Below, in pieces: positions 55,597-63,622 of a stretch of DNA of 64,000 nt. Under the pieces are notes generated by a model. That model saw only the letters and a list, made by a program, of their open reading frames with translations, ran no database searches and was not told where the DNA came from. The stretch is from Mytilus galloprovincialis. Taxonomy: Eukaryota; Mollusca; Bivalvia; Mytilida; Mytilidae. Within the stretch, counting starts at the first letter, position 1, and the number at the start of each line of letters is the position of its first letter. Position numbers and translations under genes: made by a program. The stretch lies in NCBI RefSeq assembly GCF_965363235.1, contig NC_134844.1, positions 94,388,664 through 94,452,663 on the forward strand, read 5' to 3'.

Positions 55597-55962
55597 AATT
55601 TTTGCCACCTTTTACACTCTTCAAAAATTAAAATACTAATAAAAAAAAGTTTTAAGGTTAATTTCTTTTCATGTAGATATTTTTTTCTTTCACGAATGCA
55701 CCAAGCGGTTACTATATGTATATGTATGTATGTTTGATTTCAACCTTACCTATTTACTAGCTACAGAATTTGCACTTTCGTGGGTTTTAGCCAAGGGCAT
55801 CATATTACTACTTTGATCGGCTAAATACATGCTTTCCTTTAAAAGGGAACTGAACAAAATGAGTTTTCTAGTATTCTATCCTGAATTTGGCTTTTTATAT
55901 CAAATTTGGAGAGAAATTTTGCCTGATGAACATATACTACATTAAGCGACAGATGCGTCAAA

Positions 55963-56035
55963 GCCCCTATAGCTCAGTGGTTAGAGCACTGGACTCGTAA
56001 ACCAGGGGTCGTGAGTTCGACTCTCACTGGGGGCA
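55963..56035 (+). tRNA. tRNA-Thr(CGT), copy T34, anticodon-stem mutated
   Basis: T31 is A (CTGGACTCGTAAACCAG), so the pair that closes the anticodon loop becomes A-A. Anticodon unchanged; stability is likely reduced. Confidence 0.9.
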
Positions 56036-56252
56036 GATTTTGCCACCTTTTTACGCAAAACCTCTTGCTTTTAACAAATTTTTGTTCCTATTGCCCGTAA
56101 TAGTTTTTCTCGATTTAACTACAGGTCTGTTGCAAGAATGTTAGAATGTATATGACAAGTTGATGTATTTTGTGGTGAACAGTGGACAAGTTGCAGTATC
56201 ACAGGGTACCCGGATATGTAGAAATAGATAAAATTCACTTTTTCATATTGAA

Positions 56253-56323
56253 GCGCCGCTGGTGTAGTGGTATGATGCAAGATTCCCATTCTTGCGACCC
56301 GGGTTCGATTCCCGGGCGGCGCA
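56253..56323 (+). tRNA. tRNA-Gly(CCC), copy G43, D-arm variant
   Basis: Same C to G at nucleotide 22 as G39. Its partner tRNA-Thr was hit by the LINE. Confidence 0.92.
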
Positions 56324-56517
56324 AATTTTTGCCACCTTTTACACTCTTCAAAAATTAAAATACTAATAAAAAAAAGTTTTAAGGTTAATTTCTTTTCATG
56401 TAGATATTTTTTTCTTTCACGAATGCACCAAGCGGTTACTATATGTATATGTATGTATGTTTGATTTCAACCTTACCTATTTACTAGCTACAGAATTTGC
56501 ACTTTCGTGGGTTTTCT

Positions 56518-56685
56518 ATTTGTTCTGATGGTGAAAATGACACCCCAAATAAATTTGTCAGTGCAAAAATGGCCAAAAAAATTAAGAAAAAACAGAGGAA
56601 ACTTGAAAGGAGATCTATTGCAAAACCTACTCCTAATTTGACTGGTAAAAATGTAAGAAAGGTGGTTGACAGTAAAAATAAATAA
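56518..56685 (+). CDS. LINE ORF1, C-terminal 55 residues only
   Basis: In frame from the truncation point to TAA at 56683-56685. Very basic (AKKIKKKQRKLERR at about residues 19-32). TAA, two bases, then the ORF2 ATG: this tight spacing suits termination-reinitiation, as in other two-ORF LINEs. It shows no similarity to the C-terminus of the family A or B ORFs, so whether those proteins derive from the missing part of ORF1 cannot be judged here. Confidence 0.65.
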   Translation: MCSDGENDTPNKFVSAKMAKKIKKKQRKLERRSIAKPTPNLTGKNVRKVVDSKNK

Positions 56686-56687
56686 AA

Positions 56688-59600
56688 ATGGATAAGTTTA
56701 TATGCAAGATTGTTTTTCTTTTTGCAATGGTGGTAATTTGTTCTTTTAATTGTAATGGTTTAAAGAACGTAATTAATTTTGAGAATTTTATAAGTATTAT
56801 TCATGATAGAAAATTTAGTATGGTATTATTACAAGAAACATTTTGGGATGATGCTTATGTAAATAGTGTTAAACACCTATATGAAGGTGATATATATTGT
56901 AGTAACAGTTTACATGGTAGAAGGGGTGTGGCTGTTTTAGTGAATAATTATCTTAAAAATAAGATAAAATGTGTATATAAAGACTCTGATGGCAGATTTA
57001 TTCATATAACATATGAAGAAGATGGACAATTGTTTAATGTAATTTCATTGTATGCTCCAAATGTTAATGCTGAAAGAGTTATCTTTTTTAACTTTGTTAA
57101 ACAGTATACTGAAAAGTTAGATAACTTGATAATTGGTGGGGATTTTAATACTTCTCTATCTATGTTAGATAGAGGTGGTAAAAGTAATCATGTTATTGAT
57201 GAACCATGTAAAAAATTATGTGACTTGATTGAAAATAACAATTTGTATGATGTATGGCGTACTAGAAATAAAAGTTCTAGAATATTTTCATGGAAAAGAA
57301 TTTGTAATGGAGAATTACAACAAAGTAGAATTGATTATTTCCTTGTAAATAAAAAGTTATCTTCTTATGTTCAGAATGTATATTATAATACTACTAGTTT
57401 AAGTGATCATTCGTTTGTAATTATGAATTTTAACTGTAGTAATATTGAAAGAGGTCCTGGATTGTGGGTCCTCAATAATACATTATTATGTAATGAAGAA
57501 TATGTAAGGAGAGTAAAAGAAATTATTTCTGATGAAACAGAAAATGAATTGTATAATAAAGATTTAATGATTTGGTGGGATAATCTTAAATATAAAATAA
57601 AGAGATATTCTCAAATTTTTTCTTCTAAAATGGCAAAAGAAAATAGAAGAGATTTTTATAGATTAGAAAGGCAGATCAATTTTTTATGTGAAAAAGCTGC
57701 TTGTGGTGTAGATGTTGATGTAGCTAAGTTAGAAAATTTGAAACTTGAGTTGTCAGCATATGAATTAGAAAAATGTAGAGGTGCAGTACTCAGATCAAAA
57801 GCTATTTGGGCTGTTGAGTCAGATAAATGTACAAAGTATTTTTTAAATTTGGAGAAATATAAACAAGAGAATAATTCTATAAAAGAATTACTAAATGAAA
57901 ATAATGAATCAGTTTATGCTACTGAAGGTATTTTAGATTTACAATATAAATTTTATAAAGAATTGTACTCATGTGTAGATACAGATAATGATAAAATGTC
58001 AGAATTGTTAGATAGTGTAGATACAAAAATAGATGACAATGATTGTAATTTTTGTGATGCTGATATTTCACATGAAGAAATTTTTAAAGCAATAAATCAA
58101 ATGTCAAAAAATAAAAGTCAAGGGTCTGATGGACTCACAGTTGAGTTTTACTGTCAATTTTATAATGAACTCAGAAATGTTTTATTTGATTTGTTTAATG
58201 TTATTGAAAAAGAAGGGGTTTTAGGCAGATCTATGAAATGTGGAGTGATTAGTCTTATATATAAAAAGAAAGGTGATAAAAAGTCTTTGAAAAATTATAG
58301 ACCTATTTCATTACTACAGGTTGATTATAAAATATTAGCCAGGATAATGGCAAATAGATTTAAGGTAGTGTTACCTAAGATTGTATCTAATGATCAAACA
58401 TGCTGTATTATTGGTAGGGATATATCAAATAATATTGCAAATGTAAGAGATATTATAGAACTTATTGAAAAAGATGAACTTGAAGGGTATATAATGAAAT
58501 TAGATCAGGAAAAAGCATTTGACAGAGTGAGTCATAAATATTTGTTATATGTGTTAAGAAAATATGGATTTGGTGATAGATTTGTAAAATGGATTGAAAT
58601 ATTTTATAATGGTATTAATAGTGCTGTAAAATGTAATGGATTTTTGACAAACTATTTTCATATTAAAAATGGTATTAGACAAGGCTGCCCAATAAGTGCA
58701 TTGTTATATGTTCTTGCTGCTGAACCTTTACATTGTAGAATTGTTAAAAATGACAAAATCAAAGGTATAAAAGTCCCTAATTGTGATAAAGAGGGATTAA
58801 TTTATCAGCATGCAGATGATACTACATTATCTTTATGTAATAAGGAATCAATTCCTGAAGTGTTTAAGGAATTTGATTTGTATAGCAAAGCAACAGGTGC
58901 TAAAATAAACAGACAAAAGTCAGAGATAATATGTTTAGGTACTGGTACTTTATCTGTAGTAGAAAAAGATCATATTGGTCTTAAAGTTTGTGAAGATTAT
59001 TTTCAACTGTTAGGAGTTTTTATTGGAAAAAATAGAAAAATGTGTGATGAAATGAATTGGAAAAATAAAATAGTTCAGATAAAATCTCTTCTCAACTTAT
59101 GGTTATTGAGAAGATTAACTATACATGGCAGGGTTAGTGTAATTAATTCACTGATGTTATCTAGATTTTGGTACGCATTGTTTGTTACTGCATTACCTGA
59201 ATGGGCTTATATAGAGATCAAAAGACTTTGTCTGAATTTTATATGGAAAAATGGATGTCATTTAGTAAAATACAACTGTATAATAGATGATAAAAGTAGA
59301 GGTGGTTTAAATGTTGCTGATATCAAATGTAAAATTTATGCTTTCAGGCTAAAATTTTTAGGTAGATTGTTAGATGATGAATATCAAGTGTTATGGAAAT
59401 ACACATTTAAGTATTTTGTATCCTCAATTTATGAAATGAAACTTTGTCATAATGTTTTTTATACAGTGATACCAAATTGTGAATTGAAAAAACTTCCTGT
59501 TGTTTATCAGGAATTTTTTCAAGCATTGAATTGTATAAGGAAAAATATAGAGTTTCCATTGTCTGTAGAAAATGTTTATGACCAGCCTTTGTTTGTTAAT

Positions 59601-60590
59601 CCAAATATTGTACTTAATAATAGAACAATTGTATGGCACGATTTTATAGGTGCTGGTATTGTTTGTCTCAAAGATATATGCTTTGAAGTAAAAACTGGTT
59701 TCTTGCCAGATCATGCTATAGTTGAAATGATTCAAATTGTATATGAAGATGTTAATGTACAATATGTTATTGATAGATATAGAAATTTGTTGAATGTTAT
59801 ACCTGTAGAATGGAAAAACACAGTGAACTCTGATATTCACAGAATATCTATACCAAGAACAATAGACATTTCAATTATTTGTAAAAATGTGCATTATGAT
59901 TTGAAATTATGTAGTACTAAAACATTATATACTATTATGTTGGAGAATATTGTTGAAGAACCTGTTGGTATTGAGTTATGGAAATCAGAATTTGATGTGA
60001 CTTCTGAAGCATTCAGTAAAATATGGGAACATGTCAATATGTATTGGAAACCTTCTAATTTGGTTGAGTTAGACTTTAAGGTGTTACATAACTGTATTTT
60101 TACTAATGTAAAACTTCAAAAGATAGGCTTAGTTGATGATAATATCTGTAAAGTATGTTGCAGTGAAAAGGAAGACATCCTGCATATATTTATGAATTGT
60201 GATAAACTTGAAGATTTTCATAATTATTTGTCATCTTTATTGGTTAGAATATTTGAAAACTGTGATTCAGATAAGATCAGTTTAGTAAGAAGTGAGGAAC
60301 TATTGATTTTGGGATTGCGATGGCATATGAAAGGTGTAAATGATTCTTTTCTTAATTTTTTTATGTCTGTTGCCAGATATTGTATCTTCAGAAGGAGAAA
60401 TTTGTTGACTAGTGGTTATTCTAATGTAAATTTGATTAAGTTATTTCAATATACATTAAAACATTATGTAACATATATGTATGTCTATCTCTGTCGATGT
60501 CATAATTTGAGTCATATATTTCAAAAAAAGTTTGTAATGGATAACCCGTTGTTAGAAGAAACAGACAATGTTCTAGTCTTTAAATTGTAA
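56688..60590 (+). CDS. LINE ORF2: APE-type endonuclease and reverse transcriptase, 1300 aa
   Basis: An uninterrupted 1300-codon frame, the usual length for Tx1/L1-type ORF2. Residues about 15-247 form the APE-like endonuclease: SFNCNG (N21), LLQETFWDD (E50), GGDFN (151-154), SRID (213-216) and SDH (239-241). The reverse transcriptase has NKSQGSDGLTVEFY, NYRPISLLQVDYKI, LDQEKAFDRV (D606), GIRQGCPIS (662-670), the catalytic HADD (708-711) and KINRQKS. A C-terminal knuckle of form C-x2-C-x8-H-x4-C lies at 1154-1171 (CKVC, then H1166 and C1171). All catalytic residues I looked for are present. In target-primed reverse transcription the endonuclease nicks the target and the RT copies the element RNA from the nick. 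Tx1-clade members are known for insertion into specific repeated RNA genes. The clade is assigned from motif style, not from a tree. Confidence 0.95.
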   Translation: MDKFICKIVFLFAMVVICSFNCNGLKNVINFENFISIIHDRKFSMVLLQETFWDDAYVNSVKHLYEGDIYCSNSLHGRRGVAVLVNNYLKNKIKCVYKDSDGRFIHITYEEDGQLFNVISLYAPNVNAERVIFFNFVKQYTEKLDNLIIGGDFNTSLSMLDRGGKSNHVIDEPCKKLCDLIENNNLYDVWRTRNKSSRIFSWKRICNGELQQSRIDYFLVNKKLSSYVQNVYYNTTSLSDHSFVIMNFNCSNIERGPGLWVLNNTLLCNEEYVRRVKEIISDETENELYNKDLMIWWDNLKYKIKRYSQIFSSKMAKENRRDFYRLERQINFLCEKAACGVDVDVAKLENLKLELSAYELEKCRGAVLRSKAIWAVESDKCTKYFLNLEKYKQENNSIKELLNENNESVYATEGILDLQYKFYKELYSCVDTDNDKMSELLDSVDTKIDDNDCNFCDADISHEEIFKAINQMSKNKSQGSDGLTVEFYCQFYNELRNVLFDLFNVIEKEGVLGRSMKCGVISLIYKKKGDKKSLKNYRPISLLQVDYKILARIMANRFKVVLPKIVSNDQTCCIIGRDISNNIANVRDIIELIEKDELEGYIMKLDQEKAFDRVSHKYLLYVLRKYGFGDRFVKWIEIFYNGINSAVKCNGFLTNYFHIKNGIRQGCPISALLYVLAAEPLHCRIVKNDKIKGIKVPNCDKEGLIYQHADDTTLSLCNKESIPEVFKEFDLYSKATGAKINRQKSEIICLGTGTLSVVEKDHIGLKVCEDYFQLLGVFIGKNRKMCDEMNWKNKIVQIKSLLNLWLLRRLTIHGRVSVINSLMLSRFWYALFVTALPEWAYIEIKRLCLNFIWKNGCHLVKYNCIIDDKSRGGLNVADIKCKIYAFRLKFLGRLLDDEYQVLWKYTFKYFVSSIYEMKLCHNVFYTVIPNCELKKLPVVYQEFFQALNCIRKNIEFPLSVENVYDQPLFVNPNIVLNNRTIVWHDFIGAGIVCLKDICFEVKTGFLPDHAIVEMIQIVYEDVNVQYVIDRYRNLLNVIPVEWKNTVNSDIHRISIPRTIDISIICKNVHYDLKLCSTKTLYTIMLENIVEEPVGIELWKSEFDVTSEAFSKIWEHVNMYWKPSNLVELDFKVLHNCIFTNVKLQKIGLVDDNICKVCCSEKEDILHIFMNCDKLEDFHNYLSSLLVRIFENCDSDKISLVRSEELLILGLRWHMKGVNDSFLNFFMSVARYCIFRRRNLLTSGYSNVNLIKLFQYTLKHYVTYMYVYLCRCHNLSHIFQKKFVMDNPLLEETDNVLVFKL

Positions 60591-60739
60591 TAATTGTGTA
60601 CCTGAAATGTAAATTAACAGTATTGTGAATACAAAGTATAGTATATAGTATATATTGATAACAATCAAGGACAATTGATTTTATATTTTGTTTTATTTGT
60701 ATTATATGATGTTTGATTTTAATAAAGATAAAAAAAAAA
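60591..60739 (+). other. 3' UTR of the LINE
   Basis: Short. CAAGGACAATTGAT and GTTTGATTTTAATAAAGATA plus A run resemble the last 70-90 nt of families A and B, the likely RT recognition region. Confidence 0.7.
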
Positions 60740-60791
60740 GAGCACTGGTCTCGTAAACCAGGGGTCGTGAGTTCGACTCTCACTGGGGGCA
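60740..60791 (+). pseudogene. tRNA-Thr 3' fragment after the LINE
   Basis: Nucleotides 22-73. Confidence 0.95.
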
Positions 60792-61007
60792 GATTTTGCC
60801 ACCTTTTTACGCAAAACCTCTTGCTTTTAACAAATTTTTGTTCCTATTGCCCGTAACAGTTTTTCTCGATTTAACTACAGGTCTGTTGCAAGAATGTTAG
60901 ATGTATATGACAAGTTGATCTATTTTGTGGTGAACAGTAGACAAGTTGCAGTATCACAGGGTACCCGGATATATAGAAATAGATAAAATTCACTTCTTCA
61001 TATTGAA

Positions 61008-61078
61008 GCGCCGCTGGTGTAGTGGTATCATGCAAGATTCCCATTCTTGCGATCCGGGTTCGATTCCCGGGCGGCGCA
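61008..61078 (+). tRNA. tRNA-Gly(CCC), copy G44
   Basis: C to T at nucleotide 46, in the variable loop; stems intact, so probably neutral. Shared with G45. Confidence 0.96.
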
Positions 61079-61436
61079 AATTTTTGCCACCTTTTACACT
61101 CTTCAAAATTAAAATACTAATAAAAAAAAGTTTTAAGGTTAATTTCTTTTCATGTAGATATATTTTTCTTTCACGAATGCACCAAGTGGTTACTATATAT
61201 GTATGTGTATGTATGTTTGATTCCAACCATACGTATTTGCTAGTTTGCACTTTCGTGGGTTTTAGCCAAAGCATCATATTACTACTTTGATTGGCTAAAT
61301 ACATGCTTTCCTTTAAAAGGGAACTGAACAAAATGAGTTTCCTAGTATTCTATTCTGAATTTGGCTTTTTACATCAAATTTAGAGAGAAATTTTGCCTGA
61401 TGAACATATACTACATTAAGCGAAAGATGCGTCAAA

Positions 61437-61509
61437 GCCCCTATAGCTCAGTGGTTAGAGCACTGGTCTCGTAAACCAGGGGTCGTGAGTTCGACTCTCA
61501 CTGGGGGCA
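61437..61509 (+). tRNA. tRNA-Thr(CGT), copy T35
   Basis: Consensus. Confidence 0.98.
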
Positions 61510-61725
61510 GATTTTGCCACCTTTTTACGCAAAACCTCTTGCTTTTAACAAATTTTTGTTCCTATTGCCCGTAACAGTTTTTCTCGATTTAACTACAGGT
61601 CTGTTGCAAGAATGTTAGATGTATATGACAAGTTGATCTATTTTGTGGTGAACAGTAGACAAGTTGCAGTATCACAGGGTACCCGGATATATAGAAATAG
61701 ATAAAATTCACTTCTTCATATTGAA

Positions 61726-61796
61726 GCGCCGCTGGTGTAGTGGTATCATGCAAGATTCCCATTCTTGCGATCCGGGTTCGATTCCCGGGCGGCGCA
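61726..61796 (+). tRNA. tRNA-Gly(CCC), copy G45
   Basis: Same variable-loop T46 as G44. Confidence 0.96.
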
Positions 61797-62154
61797 AATT
61801 TTTGCCACCTTTTACACTCTTCAAAATTAAAATACTAATAAAAAAAAGTTTTAAGGTTAATTTCTTTTCATGTAGATATATTTTTCTTTCACGAATGCAC
61901 CAAGCGGTTACTATATATGTATATGTATGTATGTTTGATTCCAACCATACGTATTTGCTAGTTTGCACTTTCGTGGGTTTTAGCCAAAGCATCATATTAC
62001 TACTTTGATTGGCTAAATACATGCTTTCCTTTAAAAGGGAACTGAACAAAATGAGTTTCCTAGTATTCTATCCTGAATTTGGCTTTTTACATCAAATTTA
62101 GAGAGAAATTTTGCCTGATGAACATATACTACATTAAGCGAAAGATGCGTCAAA

Positions 62155-62189
62155 GCCCCTATAGCTCAGTGGTTAGAGCACTGGTCTCG
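62155..62189 (+). pseudogene. tRNA-Thr 5' fragment before E11
   Basis: Nucleotides 1-35. The right-hand fragment lies outside the window. Confidence 0.95.
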
Positions 62190-62449
62190 GAAAAAAAAGT
62201 CGAGTGGACCTTTATATGACAGGACGTTTGTTTTGAGTACTGTGAAAATTTTACTCTATTACAAGTTATTGCTCGGATTACCAAGCTAAAATATGGATTA
62301 TTAACATTCTTACTTGTTTTAGAAGTAAGTTCTTTTCATTGATATTGAAAAACCCGTCTTTATTAACTGTTTGAAATGTTGTAAATATACTTGGATTGAA
62401 AGAGGCTTCCCGAGGGTGAATTGTATGACTGTTTTTAATTATATTTATA

Positions 62450-62838
62450 ATGGAGAGACTTCCAGCTCTACTGATGAGTACTATAGAAAATGCATGCGAA
62501 CAATTTCGTAATATAACATTTACTGTTTACGGTGAGAATGACAGAGCCCGTGTATCTATAGTTTTTACAAATGAAGATAGTACAAAGAGTAAAAGAAAAT
62601 CAAATTCTACCGTCAATCGTAATAAAAAACGGATGAAAGAATATAACAATGACAATGTAAATATTGAGAATATTGAGAATAATACAAATGTGATTTGTTC
62701 AGATCGTTCATCCGAAATTATTCAAAGAACGAGTGAAAAGGTATCGACAAATACCTTAGATATAATGGATTTTGAAGATGACCCGTCTGTGGCCTCCGCT
62801 ACTACAGGTAACATTGATATTATAGAGAGTCCAAATAT
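62450..62838 (+). pseudogene. ORF of E11 (family A1), N-terminal part
   Basis: Residues 1 to about 129 as in E1 (with HG changed to YG at about 27-28), then interrupted by the composite insertion; the reading frame stops at 62863 inside inserted DNA. This copy cannot make the full protein. Confidence 0.85.
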
Positions 62839-63040
62839 TTACATCCCAGTTCCTTTGTTCTAACAGGGGTGATCTGAGCCGGATCACCCCAACCAGATCA
62901 CACCAGTTTAAGTTTCTTTGTTATGCATGCTTCCTTTGTTCTGTAACATTTTGGCGGGAATGTCAAATCCAGTATAAAACTTATAATTAATTATACGGAG
63001 AAGACTATCTATCAAAATTCACGTAGAAAAAATCCAGTGT

Positions 63041-63117
63041 ATATGCTGGGATTCGAACTCAAGACCTTTAGCATATCAAGCCACGGCACATACCACTTCA
63101 CCAAGACGACTGGATAC
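63041..63117 (-). mobile_element. tRNA-derived SINE-like sequence
   Basis: On the - strand TTGGTGAAGTGGTA resembles an A box and GAGTTCGAATCCC is a good B box about 40 nt later, the spacing of a tRNA-derived pol III promoter. The cloverleaf stems are poor. It may be a SINE head or a tRNA-like part of the surrounding element. Confidence 0.55.
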
Positions 63118-63514
63118 GAACTATCAGAAATTTAACATACTTAAGGAAGCAATATATTTTTATAACTTGGGCGAGTTGGCAGACCTTTACTCAGTGGGGT
63201 TTAAACCCTTTTCGTTAAATAAATGAGTTGTCAGACTGATTGTTCAATTTGATTTTACACTTTTTTAAAGTTGGGCGAGTCGGTTACAAGAGTGGGGCGA
63301 TTTTTTTCATTAAGTGGCGATATAGTGAGGGCCGATTGGCCAGTGGGGCGAGTTGACATTGTTTGATATCTACTCATCGTGTTAGGGGTTCATAAAGGGT
63401 ATACATCATATAGTAATATATAAAGTATATTATAATGGTTGTGTGGCGTTCTAAACTAAATTTTATGAATTGTAAATGGTTTTCGGTCTAATCTAAAACA
63501 GCTGGGATGTAAAA

Positions 63515-63618
63515 TAGTTATCCCATTCGGACTTGGTGTGTCAGTGTAAGATCACCCTCTGGCCTCCGGCCTTCGGGATGATCTTACACTGACACACCGC
63601 GTCCTTATGGGATAACTA
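63515..63618. repeat. 104-bp fold-back palindrome
   Basis: Outer arms TAGTTATCCCAT (63515-63526) and complement (63607-63618). Inner arms are a perfect 19 bp (63536-63554 with 63579-63597), with GGCCTCCGGCC near the centre. Likely a small MITE or fold-back element. Confidence 0.8.
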
Positions 63619-63622
63619 TTAA

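Larger units (their letters stand above)
52900..56515 (+). repeat. tRNA array block 11, 727-bp units
   Basis: Five units of 727 bp; one is lengthened to 903 bp by a 176-bp internal duplication. Ends in the Gly-to-Thr spacer where the LINE enters. Confidence 0.95.
56516..60739 (+). mobile_element. tRNA-Thr-specific LINE (Tx1/L1-type), 5' truncated
   Basis: 4.2 kb, from the end of ORF1 through a complete ORF2 to a 149-nt 3' UTR ending TTTTAATAAAGATA plus A run. The right junction is tRNA-Thr nucleotide 22, exactly as for E1-E11. The left flank stops in the Gly-to-Thr spacer, so about 195 bp of target including the tRNA-Thr 5' half was deleted. The full element would need the rest of ORF1 and a 5' UTR. 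Its endonuclease plus reverse transcriptase make it the only candidate in the window for mobilising E1-E11. Confidence 0.92.
60740..62189 (+). repeat. tRNA array block 12, 718-bp units
   Basis: A fourth unit type: AACCATACGTATTTGCTAG in the spacer, GATATATTTTTC after tRNA-Gly, and one A fewer in CTTCAAAATT. Confidence 0.95.
62839..63622. mobile_element. composite insertion in E11: inverted-repeat element plus fold-back
   Basis: TTACATCCCAG at 62839-62849 is inverted at 63502-63512, suggesting an element of about 674 bp. It has a small hairpin (GGGGTGATC, 62866-62874 with 62882-62890) near its left end and a tRNA-like stretch inside. A palindrome (63515-63618) completes the right side. No clear target duplication was found against the uninterrupted copies. 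Confidence 0.65.

Noticed and set aside
60990-61331. Antisense 113-codon ORFs in the 718-bp units
   Set aside because: They cover tRNA-Gly and spacer on the other strand; array repetition explains the two copies.
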